Source: Pedobacter cryoconitis (GTDB taxonomy: Bacteria > Bacteroidota > Bacteroidia > Sphingobacteriales > Sphingobacteriaceae). From it: DNA of 64,000 bases. The position numbers were made by a program, and so were the translations under genes. Where the stretch lies: positions 3,658,001 through 3,722,000 of the forward strand of contig NZ_CP014504.1 in the NCBI RefSeq assembly GCF_001590605.1. The letters are read 5' to 3'. Every line of letters starts with the position of its first letter. Position 1 is the stretch's first letter. Shown piece after piece: positions 1 through 7,526 of this stretch. The notes beneath the pieces are model-generated. The model was not told the DNA's origin. It saw nothing but the letters and a program-made list of their open reading frames with translations, and made no database searches.

Positions 1-1
1 A

Positions 2-319
2 CTGGAAAAAAAGCTCGGTAAAGAAATTGACAGGGTAACACTTTACCGCATCTTAAACATCTATGAGGATAAAGGAATTCTGCACCGGATTATGGATATG
101 AACGGAACGGCTAATTATGCCATTTGTTCTTCTTCCTGTTCAGCCGATCATCACCACGATGAACATATTCACTTTAACTGTACCACATGCAATAAAATAT
201 ACTGTCTGGATGTTGCAGTGCCACATAGCACGATGCCAAAAGGATTCACAGCCAAAACAGTAAATACAACTGCTTACGGAACCTGCGAAAAGTGCAATCT
301 TGAAGTTAAAAAGAATTAA
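2..319 (+). CDS. Fur-family transcriptional regulator (5' truncated by window edge)
   Basis: The frame is open from the window edge and ends with TAA, so this is the C-terminal part of a protein starting upstream. The first visible residues (around RVTLYRILNIYEDKGI) match the recognition helix and wing of Fur/Zur/PerR DNA-binding domains. The C-terminal half has a His-rich stretch (DHHHDEHIHF) and two Cys pairs (CTTC and CEKC), which in Fur relatives bind regulatory metal and structural zinc. The family represses metal-uptake or peroxide genes with metal as co-repressor. Which metal is sensed cannot be decided here; the double CxxC fits a structural zinc site. A strong hairpin follows the stop codon. 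The first internal ATG (position 92) is not the real start, because the homology continues upstream of it. Confidence 0.85.
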   Translation: MEKKLGKEIDRVTLYRILNIYEDKGILHRIMDMNGTANYAICSSSCSADHHHDEHIHFNCTTCNKIYCLDVAVPHSTMPKGFTAKTVNTTAYGTCEKCNLEVKKN

Positions 320-330
320 TAAACATAAAA

Positions 331-362
331 AAAGGTGCGGAAGTTAAGACCTCCGCACCTTT
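331..362. terminator. Bidirectional intrinsic terminator between the Fur-family gene and slyD
   Basis: A perfect 11-bp inverted repeat (arms 331-341 and 352-362, loop of 10) has an A-tract on the left and a T-rich right side. It lies between two convergent genes, so it can end transcription from both sides. Confidence 0.85.
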
Positions 363-382
363 CTTAGTATAATTTATCAGGA

Positions 383-883
383 TTAGTGTCCTGCGTGTCC
401 ATCAGCACCATGTGCATGACCATGACTTAATTCTTCTTCAGTTGCTTCACGTACCGAAAGGATTTTACCACCAAAAATCAGGTTTTTACCAGCCATCGGA
501 TGGTTTAAATCTACTGAAATAGTAGTATCATGAACAGCAGTAACACCTGCTCTGAAGTGATTTCCTTCGTTATCTTGTAAAGGAATAACATCACCTACAT
601 TAGGCAAGTCAACATCTTTGAACATATCTTTTGGTAAGTCAGCGAAAGCTCCCGGATCTAAATCACCGTAACCATCAGCTGCACTTAGCTCAAATTTATA
701 CTCATCACCAACATTTAATCCAGTTAAATGCTCTTCAAATTTAGGCAACATCATACCTGCACCGTATAAGAATACCAATGCATTTTGCTCATCAGCTTTT
801 TCTACGAAAACTTGTTGTCCCTCTTCATTAGTCGTATGCAGTTCGTACGTTAATGAAACTACTGTATTGGGTTTAATACTCAT
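383..883 (-). CDS. slyD: FKBP-type peptidyl-prolyl cis-trans isomerase, SlyD-like
   Basis: This 166-residue protein follows the SlyD pattern. An FKBP-type core opens with a Tyr-containing strand (VVSLTYEL). An inserted chaperone flap lies around residues 70-125. The core closes with LNHPMAGKNLIFGGKI, where NHPLAGK-like residues are a SlyD hallmark. The C-terminus is a short His-rich tail (HGHAHGADGHAGH), as in SlyD proteins that bind nickel and other divalent metals. It should act in the cytoplasm as a prolyl isomerase, folding chaperone and metal reservoir. It sits 11 bp behind the YyaL-like gene on the same strand and is probably co-transcribed with it. The FKBP/SlyD assignment is firm; the metal role rests on the tail and family knowledge. 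Confidence 0.9.
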   Translation of the reverse strand: MSIKPNTVVSLTYELHTTNEEGQQVFVEKADEQNALVFLYGAGMMLPKFEEHLTGLNVGDEYKFELSAADGYGDLDPGAFADLPKDMFKDVDLPNVGDVIPLQDNEGNHFRAGVTAVHDTTISVDLNHPMAGKNLIFGGKILSVREATEEELSHGHAHGADGHAGH

Positions 884-894
884 TGGAATCTTAT

Positions 895-2907
895 TTAGTT
901 AATTAATTTTAATGCTTCTTCAACTGTTGTTACAGGCAGTTGACATGATTTATTTCGGCAAATATATATTTTTGTTTCAATGCTTTGCTTATCTTTTAAC
1001 AAAGGAAGTATAGAATTTGTTCCTCCTAATATAATTTTGTTTGGGATGTATCTCTCATTCAGCGATTTCCTCACCTGAGTGATAGCATCTCCGGAGAATG
1101 CAATTTCATTAATTCCAAACACTTCATTCATCATCTGGATCGCCCAGTTAGAATAAGCAGAGCCATAAGTTTTAATTTGAGGATGTACTGCAGCCAACAT
1201 CGCATCTGCTCTTTCCGTATAACGGGTCTCATCAAATAATAGGCCCAGATGTTTTAAGTTTTGTGCCATGACTGAGTTCGCAGCAGGAATCACATTATCC
1301 ATAATCTCATGCTTACGTGCAATCAAAGACTCCCCATTAGCAGGTGTATAAAACAACATTGGGCTGTCCAGATCACGGAAATTGCTGAGCACCCAATCTG
1401 TCAGTTTCTTTGCTTCCAGTAACCAGCGATCTTCAAAATCAGCTTCATATAAAGCAATTAAAGCAGCGATAAAGAAAGCATAATCATCAAGGAAACCAGT
1501 GATTGAAGCTTTATTATGTTTATAATTCCGGTACAATCCACCGTTTTCGGCCGTTAGGTTAGCCAGGATAAAATCTGCTGCTTTTCTTGCCGCCAGGTAA
1601 AACTCTTCCCGGTCAAAAATCTGACTGCTTTCTGACAATGCTTTAATCATCATCGCATTCCACGCAGTCAAACACTTATCATCTAAGCCTGGATGCATTC
1701 TTTTACTCCTGACCGCCAGCAATTTTTCCTTAGCCGAATTTAGTTTTTTTGTAAAATCAGCAATCGGAATCCCCTTTAATTCAGCGTATTCTTCAGGTGT
1801 ATATTTTCTCAGCAGAATATTGATTTCTTCCTCTTCCCAATTCCCCTGTGCTGTAACATTGAAATAATCTGCCAGTAATGCAGCATCAGCACCCAGTATT
1901 TTTTCGAACTCCAATAAATCCCATACATAGAATTTACCTTCAACCCCTTCACTGTCGGCATCCAAAGCGGAATAAAATAATCCTTCGGGAGATGTCATTT
2001 CACGCTCTATCCAGGCAATTGATTCTATAGCTACTTCTTTAAACAAATGAATACCTGAAAATTGATAAGCTTCCGCATATAAACTGATAAGCTGTGCATT
2101 ATCATATAACATCTTTTCGAAGTGAGGCACATGCCAGCTGCCATCTACCGAATACCTGGCGAAACCACCACCTATCTGATCATAAATTCCACCAAAAGCC
2201 ATCTTTTCCAATGTCAGCAGCGTCGCTACATGCGTTGCATTCTCCTTCATTAAATGACTATAACGCAATAAAAACTGCCAGTTATTAGGTAAAGGGAATT
2301 TAGGCGCCCTGTTATATCCCCCTTCCATCATATCGAAATTACGCTTCCACGGTGTAGTAATATCCTGTAAGTCTTTTTCTGTATAAGGAGTAGTTCTGAT
2401 ATTAGGAATCACTTTTTCTGAGTTCCGGATACCTTCAGTTAGCTGAACAGCATATTGTTCTGCTTTACCAGGTTCAGTTTGCCATAAACCGGCAACGTTT
2501 AACAAGATATTGATCCAATCCTCTTTTTTAAAATAAGTGCCTCCATAGATTGGCCGCTGATCAGGTAAACAAATACAATTTAATGGCCATCCTCCACTAC
2601 CAGTCATCAATTGGATAGCCAGCATATAAATCTGATCAATATCAGGCCTTTCTTCCCGGTCTACTTTAATACAAACAAAATGTTTATTCATCACCTCTGC
2701 TACTTCGTGTAACTCAAAGCTCTCCCGTTCCATCACATGGCACCAGTGACAAGCTGAATAACCAATACTGACCAGAATCAGTTTGTTTTCCTGCTTTGCT
2801 TTTGCTAACGCTTCTTCCCCCCATTCATACCAGTTTACAGGATTATAAGCATGCTGCAAAAGGTAAGGCGAAGAGGCGCGGATTAAACTATTAGGTTCCA
2901 GATTCAT
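895..2907 (-). CDS. Thioredoxin-domain protein of the YyaL / DUF255 family
   Basis: The N-terminal thioredoxin-like domain (about residues 1-165) carries the family signature YSACHWCHVMERESFE with a CxxC pair, followed by VDREERPDIDQIY and GGWPLNCI. The rest (about 200-670) is an alpha/alpha-barrel region like that of glycoside hydrolase and epimerase folds, with motifs such as APKFPLP, GGFARYSVDGSWHVPHFEKMLYD and LDADSEG. The function is not established; relatives include human SPATA20 and B. subtilis YyaL. The chosen start (MNLEPNSLIRASSPYL, 670 aa) matches the usual family N-terminus. An ATG 33 bp upstream would add residues not seen in the family and would lie upstream of the apparent promoter. 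It is followed at 11 bp by slyD. Confidence 0.88.
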   Translation of the reverse strand: MNLEPNSLIRASSPYLLQHAYNPVNWYEWGEEALAKAKQENKLILVSIGYSACHWCHVMERESFELHEVAEVMNKHFVCIKVDREERPDIDQIYMLAIQLMTGSGGWPLNCICLPDQRPIYGGTYFKKEDWINILLNVAGLWQTEPGKAEQYAVQLTEGIRNSEKVIPNIRTTPYTEKDLQDITTPWKRNFDMMEGGYNRAPKFPLPNNWQFLLRYSHLMKENATHVATLLTLEKMAFGGIYDQIGGGFARYSVDGSWHVPHFEKMLYDNAQLISLYAEAYQFSGIHLFKEVAIESIAWIEREMTSPEGLFYSALDADSEGVEGKFYVWDLLEFEKILGADAALLADYFNVTAQGNWEEEEINILLRKYTPEEYAELKGIPIADFTKKLNSAKEKLLAVRSKRMHPGLDDKCLTAWNAMMIKALSESSQIFDREEFYLAARKAADFILANLTAENGGLYRNYKHNKASITGFLDDYAFFIAALIALYEADFEDRWLLEAKKLTDWVLSNFRDLDSPMLFYTPANGESLIARKHEIMDNVIPAANSVMAQNLKHLGLLFDETRYTERADAMLAAVHPQIKTYGSAYSNWAIQMMNEVFGINEIAFSGDAITQVRKSLNERYIPNKIILGGTNSILPLLKDKQSIETKIYICRNKSCQLPVTTVEEALKLIN

Positions 2908-2911
2908 AAGA

Positions 2912-2919
2912 CAAAGATA
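2912..2919 (-). promoter_or_regulatory. Candidate -7 promoter element (TATCTTTG) of the YyaL-like gene
   Basis: On the minus strand TATCTTTG matches the Bacteroidota consensus TAnnTTTG. It lies only 4 nt before the ATG at 2907, so transcription would start at or beside the start codon. No clear -33 element is seen. Confidence 0.4.
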
Positions 2920-2984
2920 AAAACAATTCTGTACGGGCACGTCACTTCTTATCCTACATCAACTGATGCGGAAGCGGTTCAAAG

Positions 2985-2992
2985 TATATTTG
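2985..2992 (+). promoter_or_regulatory. Candidate -7 promoter element (TATATTTG) of the pirin gene
   Basis: TATATTTG matches TAnnTTTG and lies 79 bp before the pirin start codon. It would give a leader of about 70 nt containing the inverted repeats at 3002-3049. No -33 TTTG is seen at the usual distance. Confidence 0.4.
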
Positions 2993-3001
2993 TATAACGA
3001 A

Positions 3002-3049
3002 AATCAAAGCAGGTTGTTGTTAAAACATTTTAACACAATCGTTTTGATT
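3002..3049 (+). repeat. Nested inverted repeats in the pirin leader
   Basis: An inner 8-bp palindrome pair, TGTTAAAA / TTTTAACA (3018-3035, 2-nt centre), is flanked by an outer 7-bp pair, AATCAAA / TTTGATT (3002-3008 and 3043-3049). The inner element could be an operator, or the whole could fold in the leader RNA. A clear AAGGAG ribosome site follows at about 3059-3064. Confidence 0.4.
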
Positions 3050-3071
3050 ACCTCAAAAAAGGAGAAATAAA

Positions 3072-3941
3072 ATGAAGAAGTTAATTGAAAAAATCGTGAC
3101 AAAACCTGGTCAGCCAGGCATGGTGGGTGATGGGTTCAGAGTCTTTAACTATATACCTGGAGCTGATATTTCTAAAAGAAGGATCAGTCCGTTTTTATTA
3201 ATGGATTTTAATGCAGCATATGATTTCGGGCCCTCAGATCACGTCAGAGGAGTAGATGTTCACCCACATAAAGGTTTTGAAACCGTTACTATTGCTTATC
3301 AAGGCAGCATTGCACATCACGATAGTGCCGGAAACAGTGGAATTATTAATACAGGTGATGTACAATGGATGACTGCCGGAGAAGGGATTCTGCATAAAGA
3401 ATACCACGAAGAAACCTTTTCTAAAACCGGAGGGCCTTTTGAAATGGTTCAATTGTGGGTAAATCTTCCTAAAAAAGATAAATGTGTTCCTGCGCATTAC
3501 CAGGAATTAAAAGCTGCCGGAATGGGAAAAGTTGAATTAGCAGACCAGGCAGGTACAGTGAACGTGATTGCTGGAAATTTTAACGGAGTATCCGGGCCAG
3601 CTGAGACTTATACCCCGGTAAACCTGTTCGACATTAAATTAAATGAAGGTGGAGAACTGACTACTACCATTACTGCAACGCACAATACTGCTTTGTTAGT
3701 TGTAAACGGTAGTATAATTATCAATGATGAAATCGCGACAGAACATAGTTTTGTATTATTTGAGAATAAGGGAGAGGAAATCCATATTAAGGCAAATCAG
3801 AAAAGTGTGATCTTGTTATTAAGCGGAGCACCAATTGATGAACCGATAGTAAGTTATGGCCCTTTTGTAATGAATACGGAAGAAGAAATCCATCAGGCAA
3901 TTGAAGATTTCAATGCCGGCAAATTTGGTGTATTGAATTAA
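3072..3941 (+). CDS. Pirin family protein
   Basis: The protein is 289 residues, a normal pirin length. The N-terminal cupin has the canonical metal-site signature VDVHPHKGFETVTIAYQG, then HHDSAGN, GDVQWMTAGEGILHKE. The His pair of HPHKG and the His and Glu of HKE are the expected iron ligands. The C-terminal cupin (about 175-289) is more diverged, as is usual. Bacterial pirins bind Fe(II); some have quercetinase-like activity and others modulate metabolic enzymes, so the exact role is open. An AAGGAG ribosome-binding site lies 8 nt before the ATG, unusually strong for this genome. A small acetyltransferase-like gene starts 12 bp downstream, probably in the same transcript. Confidence 0.93.
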   Translation: MKKLIEKIVTKPGQPGMVGDGFRVFNYIPGADISKRRISPFLLMDFNAAYDFGPSDHVRGVDVHPHKGFETVTIAYQGSIAHHDSAGNSGIINTGDVQWMTAGEGILHKEYHEETFSKTGGPFEMVQLWVNLPKKDKCVPAHYQELKAAGMGKVELADQAGTVNVIAGNFNGVSGPAETYTPVNLFDIKLNEGGELTTTITATHNTALLVVNGSIIINDEIATEHSFVLFENKGEEIHIKANQKSVILLLSGAPIDEPIVSYGPFVMNTEEEIHQAIEDFNAGKFGVLN

Positions 3942-3952
3942 ATGTAAAAGAC

Positions 3953-4261
3953 ATGAATGAAGAATATGTAAATCTGCCACTGGTTAAAAATCAGGATCAG
4001 AACCGTTTCGAACTTAAAGTAGGTGATTATACCGCATTTATAGCTTATAAAGAACGGAGCAAGAAAATCTGGCTCATTCATACCGAAGCACCAGAAGAGT
4101 TGAAAGGTAAAGGTGCAGCAACTGCTGTGATCGAAAAGACGTTGACCTACATGGAAGAAAACGAGTATAAACTGATTCCGCTATGTCCTGTAGTGGTAGC
4201 TTACCTTAAACGCCATACAGATTGGAACCGGATATTGGATGAAAGCGTTACCCCTTTCTAA
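3953..4261 (+). CDS. Small GNAT-like protein (YjdJ-type N-acetyltransferase domain)
   Basis: This 102-residue protein matches the short YjdJ-type GNAT group. A beta-strand region (YTAFIAYKERSKKIWLIHTEAP) is followed by EELKGKGAATAVIEKTL, the acetyl-CoA pyrophosphate loop, then LIPLCPVVVAYLKRHTDW, the typical C-terminal signature of the group. The substrate is unknown. It begins 12 bp after pirin and is followed by a strong terminator, so the two genes form one transcription unit. Confidence 0.85.
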   Translation: MNEEYVNLPLVKNQDQNRFELKVGDYTAFIAYKERSKKIWLIHTEAPEELKGKGAATAVIEKTLTYMEENEYKLIPLCPVVVAYLKRHTDWNRILDESVTPF

Positions 4262-4271
4262 TTGATCATTC

Positions 4272-4300
4272 ATAAGAAGCCTTTTAAGGGGGCTTCTTAT
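4272..4300 (+). terminator. Intrinsic terminator after the pirin-GNAT unit
   Basis: A perfect 10-bp stem (4272-4281 with 4291-4300) around a 9-nt loop starts 10 nt after the GNAT stop codon. The T-run is short. Confidence 0.75.
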
Positions 4301-4353
4301 TTCCGGTAGACTGGCGATTAATAAAAATAAATATTAATCCCTGAATGAATTAC

Positions 4354-5310
4354 CTATTTAATCAGCAGTTGCTGAAAAGATAAACTATCTCCCCTGAACG
4401 CATTGAAATCTACTACATGATTGATCCCTGTAATCCGGGCTTTATCTGAGTGCTGCCAAAAAGACCATTTAGTATTTGCACCAGCTTTCAATTCTGCTTT
4501 ATAATAATGTGCAATCCACAAAGGATAGCCATCAAAATGTCCTTTCAGATAATCTTTATAAAAGACCAATCCAGAGTAAATAATAGGTTTTACACCCGTT
4601 TTTCTTTCTACATGAGTGATAAAATCCTTCAATTCTATCCGCATTTTCTCAGGAGATACGCCACTTAAGGTTTCAATATCGATAACCGGGGGTAAATCTC
4701 CAGACTCATATTTAACAGTCTGCAAGAAAAACCGGGCTTGCCATAAACCCGATTTTTTAGGAATAAAATAATGATATGCACCACAAATAATACCTGCTTT
4801 TGGCGCCTCCCTCCAATTGCGCTGAAAATATGAGTCAACACTTGAAACCCCTTCTGTAGCTTTAATAAATGCAAATTTGATACTCACATCATCGTCCTTC
4901 ATTGCTTTTACCTTCGTCCAGTCAATTTTGCCCTGATAAGAAGAAACATCAATTCCATGAATCGTATACCGTTTAGGAATTTGAATATCAAAACTCTTAT
5001 AAGTCCTGTAATTCGGATCTTCTCCAATATCCATTATCCATCGGGTTGTCGAAGTAAAAAGCTTCAGCACATAACCATAATATAAAGGAGAAAATAAAAT
5101 GAGTAATAACCCTGCAATAACAAATTTCCATTGTAATGAAAGCCCTTTTTTCTTCTTCGCAGCAGGCTTTCTCCGCTTTGGAGCTGTTTTTGGAGTTACT
5201 TTTGGACTCGCCTTAGGTACAAGAGGCTGATCAAAAATAAGCTTTCCCTGGTTGGCAGGTATTTTCTTTAGAGGTGGAGGCACGGGGTAAAAATACAAAA
5301 GGGCAGCCAT
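4354..5310 (-). CDS. Membrane-anchored glycoside hydrolase family 25 (lysozyme)
   Basis: A Lys/Pro-rich cytoplasmic tail (about residues 10-57) leads into one membrane segment (about 62-80), then an external GH25 domain (about 115-318). The catalytic region shows HGIDVSSYQGKIDW (Asp121), FIKATEG, GAYHYF and PPVIDIE (Asp211, Glu213), then WIAHYY and WSFWQHSDKARI. GH25 enzymes cleave N-acetylmuramyl-beta-1,4-GlcNAc bonds of peptidoglycan. The membrane anchor suggests local wall remodelling. The ATG used here lies in the loop of a hairpin that looks like the terminator of the upstream dipeptidase gene, so an in-frame GTG at 5283 is a reasonable alternative start. The enzyme assignment does not depend on this. 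Confidence 0.9.
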   Translation of the reverse strand: MAALLYFYPVPPPLKKIPANQGKLIFDQPLVPKASPKVTPKTAPKRRKPAAKKKKGLSLQWKFVIAGLLLILFSPLYYGYVLKLFTSTTRWIMDIGEDPNYRTYKSFDIQIPKRYTIHGIDVSSYQGKIDWTKVKAMKDDDVSIKFAFIKATEGVSSVDSYFQRNWREAPKAGIICGAYHYFIPKKSGLWQARFFLQTVKYESGDLPPVIDIETLSGVSPEKMRIELKDFITHVERKTGVKPIIYSGLVFYKDYLKGHFDGYPLWIAHYYKAELKAGANTKWSFWQHSDKARITGINHVVDFNAFRGDSLSFQQLLIK

Positions 5311-5323
5311 TTGGCCACCCTTT
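5298..5323 (-). terminator. Terminator-like hairpin overlapping the apparent GH25 start codon
   Basis: An 11-bp stem (5313-5323 with 5298-5308; two G-U pairs in the minus-strand RNA) with a 4-nt loop is followed on the minus strand by TTTTGTATTTTT. It lies about 20 nt after the dipeptidase stop codon, as expected for a terminator. The ATG assigned to GH25 falls in its loop. Confidence 0.6.
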
Positions 5324-5343
5324 GTTGATAGAATTATCTAAAA

Positions 5344-6714
5344 TTATTTGCTTAGTTCCGCAAAATACTTGTGGAATAAAGGCAAAGTTTCAATTCCTTT
5401 ATAGTAATTGAAGATATCATATTTCTCATTTGGTGAGTGTAAAGCATCACTGTCAAGACCAAAGCCTAACAAAACAGATTTAATACCCAGCACATCTTCA
5501 AACAAAGCAACGATAGGAATACTACCACCGCCTCTTGTTGGAATTGGCTTTTTACCAAAACTAGTTAAGATCGCTTTTTCAGCAGCACGGTAAGCAATAC
5601 TATCAGTTGGTGTAACTACCGGCTCACCACCATGATGTGCAGTAACTTTTACCTTCACAAAATCAGGGGCGATACTTTCAAAATGCTGCTGGAAAATAGC
5701 AGATATTTCATCTGAACTCTGGTGAGGCACCAGGCGCATAGAAATTTTAGCGCTTGCTTTAGAAGGCAATACTGTTTTAGCACCCTCACCAATATAACCA
5801 CCCCAGATACCGTTTACCTCTAAGGTTGGTCTTGTACCTGTACGTTCTAAAGTAGAATACCCTTTCTCACCCCATTCAGCATTGATATCAAGGTCTTTTT
5901 TATAATCGTTCAAGTCAAAAGGAGCCGAATTTAAAGCAGCTTTTTCATCCGCTGTTAAATCCACCACTTTATCATAAAAAGCAGGAATAGTAATATGGTT
6001 ATTCTCATCATGTAAAGAAGCAATCATTTTACATAAAATAGTGATTGGATTAGCAACAGCTCCACCATAAACACCCGAATGAAGATCTCTGTTCGGACCT
6101 GTCACTTCCACTTCCATGTAAGCTAAACCACGTAATCCGGTTTCAATAGAAGGATTTTCCATGCTGATCATAGAAGTATCAGAAATTAACACGACATCAG
6201 CTTTCAAACGTTCAGTATTCGCTTTAACGAAAACACCAAGGTTGCTGGAACCTACTTCTTCTTCCCCCTCAATCATAAACTTCACATTACAAGCCAGTGT
6301 ATTGGTTTTCATCATCAATTCAAAAGCCTTCACATGCATATAAAACTGTCCTTTATCATCACAAGCACCCCGTGCATAGATTTTACCATCACGAACAGTA
6401 GGCTCAAAAGGAGGGGTATGCCATAATTCCAATGGATCTGCTGGCTGCACATCATAATGACCATAAATTAAAACAGTAGGTAATGCTGCATCAATAATTT
6501 TCTCTCCATATATGATAGGATATCCGGCAGTCTCACAAATCTCCACTTTATCTGCACCCGCTTCTTTCAGTTTCTCCGCAACAAAAGCAGCGGTTTTCAA
6601 TACATCACCTTTATATTTTGGGTCTGCACTTACTGAAGGAAAACGTAATAATTCAAACAACTCGTCTAAAAAGCGTTGCTTGTTGTCTTCTACATATTTT
6701 TTGATCTCTTGCAT
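5344..6714 (-). CDS. M20 family metallodipeptidase
   Basis: The 456-residue M20 dipeptidase shows the metal-site motifs in order: YGHYDVQPADPLELWHTPPF (His and Asp), the GACDDKGQ loop, EGEEEVGSSNLG (catalytic Glu and a metal Glu), ISDTSM, a dimerisation domain with NRDLHSGVYGG, and a C-terminal DALHSPNEKYD with the last His ligand. These cytosolic zinc enzymes hydrolyse dipeptides and similar substrates. The start MQEIKKYVEDNKQRF is chosen because the family begins there; an upstream ATG adds 17 unrelated residues. It lies 33 bp before the GH25 gene, but a terminator-like hairpin separates them. Confidence 0.92.
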   Translation of the reverse strand: MQEIKKYVEDNKQRFLDELFELLRFPSVSADPKYKGDVLKTAAFVAEKLKEAGADKVEICETAGYPIIYGEKIIDAALPTVLIYGHYDVQPADPLELWHTPPFEPTVRDGKIYARGACDDKGQFYMHVKAFELMMKTNTLACNVKFMIEGEEEVGSSNLGVFVKANTERLKADVVLISDTSMISMENPSIETGLRGLAYMEVEVTGPNRDLHSGVYGGAVANPITILCKMIASLHDENNHITIPAFYDKVVDLTADEKAALNSAPFDLNDYKKDLDINAEWGEKGYSTLERTGTRPTLEVNGIWGGYIGEGAKTVLPSKASAKISMRLVPHQSSDEISAIFQQHFESIAPDFVKVKVTAHHGGEPVVTPTDSIAYRAAEKAILTSFGKKPIPTRGGGSIPIVALFEDVLGIKSVLLGFGLDSDALHSPNEKYDIFNYYKGIETLPLFHKYFAELSK

Positions 6715-6844
6715 AACAAATGATTGTTTATAATTTAAAACCCGCTGCCTTGTTTTTCTTGTCAATCAAGCCCGGTATTTAAGCGGTTAAAACTAGAAAA
6801 AAATTCCCAGACTAGCTGTAAAAAGATCCTTTCTTTCCTGAAAA

Positions 6845-7093
6845 CTACTCCTCGTACCTTTTAAAAAAAAGACGGATATCGACTTCTAATTTTTTGGCAA
6901 TCAGCGTCAGCATCGTAATATTCGAATCCGTCAACCCAAGCTCTATCCTGCTGATCTGGTGAGGGTCTACGCCGCACTTGAAGGCGAATTCAGAAATTGT
7001 CCAGCCTTTAATTTTTCGCAATTTCCTGACATTGTTCCCAACGATTAAGATTGCCTCTTGATTTCGCCTTTTCTTAAAAGTTGCTTTAGCCAT
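6845..7093 (-). CDS. XRE-family helix-turn-helix regulator
   Basis: An 82-residue protein made almost only of a Cro/C1-type helix-turn-helix domain: NVRKLRKIKGWTISEFAFKCGVDPHQISRIELGLTDSNITMLTLIAKKL. There is no effector domain. A perfect 26-bp palindrome starts 31 bp upstream of its start codon, between it and the divergent small gene at 7194. This fits an autorepressor that also controls that neighbour. The regulatory link is inferred from layout. Confidence 0.88.
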   Translation of the reverse strand: MAKATFKKRRNQEAILIVGNNVRKLRKIKGWTISEFAFKCGVDPHQISRIELGLTDSNITMLTLIAKKLEVDIRLFFKRYEE

Positions 7094-7123
7094 TTAATAC
7101 GAATGAAGCAAAAAAATCATAGC

Positions 7124-7149
7124 TAAAAAGTACAGAACTGTACTTTTTA
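7124..7149. promoter_or_regulatory. Perfect palindromic operator between the XRE regulator and a divergent small gene
   Basis: Two exact 12-bp arms, TAAAAAGTACAG (7124-7135) and CTGTACTTTTTA (7138-7149), surround a 2-bp centre. The size, symmetry and position in a 100-bp divergent intergenic region are those of a homodimeric HTH repressor site. The adjacent XRE protein is the obvious candidate to bind it. Confidence 0.7.
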
Positions 7150-7193
7150 TTAAAAGATAAAAATTATAGGTTTAGTAATTAAATATATAGCAT

Positions 7194-7403
7194 ATGGAAA
7201 TTAAACTAGACCAAAGCAGTTTACCTGCAGACCAACAACACATCCGGTTTCAAATTGTTCTTCAGGAGCTTTACGGTATATGGCATGAGGGAATATATAT
7301 TGCCGATGAAGATATTTTTAAAGTGAGCGATGAGGTCTGGTATGATCTCTGGTCAGAAATTGTGAGATGGGAACCCATTAACCGCGAGATTGGACCCTAT
7401 TAA
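7194..7403 (+). CDS. Small hypothetical protein, divergent from the XRE regulator
   Basis: The 69-residue product (starting MEIKLDQSSLPADQQ) is acidic and rich in aromatic residues (WHEGIY, VWYDLWSEIVRWEP), with no signal peptide, membrane segment or recognised domain. It is probably a small cytosolic protein. The gene is supported by its ATG after a clean intergenic region, ordinary codon use, and a palindromic operator 45 bp upstream. I do not recognise the family. Confidence 0.6.
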   Translation: MEIKLDQSSLPADQQHIRFQIVLQELYGIWHEGIYIADEDIFKVSDEVWYDLWSEIVRWEPINREIGPY

Positions 7404-7487
7404 TTAAGCCAGACGATACTGTTGTAAGCTTCATCGAAAGACCTGAAATAAAATATGAACTGATTGAAATAAGAAGTATAGTTTTGT

Positions 7488-7495
7488 TATTTTTG
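7488..7495 (+). promoter_or_regulatory. Candidate -7 promoter element (TATTTTTG) of the helicase gene
   Basis: TATTTTTG matches TAnnTTTG and lies 31 bp before the TTG start. An ATTG about 21 bp further upstream could serve as a weak -33 element. Confidence 0.45.
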
Positions 7496-7526
7496 TACCT
7501 TTTCATACGCAAAACAGTATTTCAAT

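Noticed and set aside
1..319. Fur-family gene as a pseudogene
   Set aside because: The frame is intact to the window edge; truncation is from the window, not mutation.
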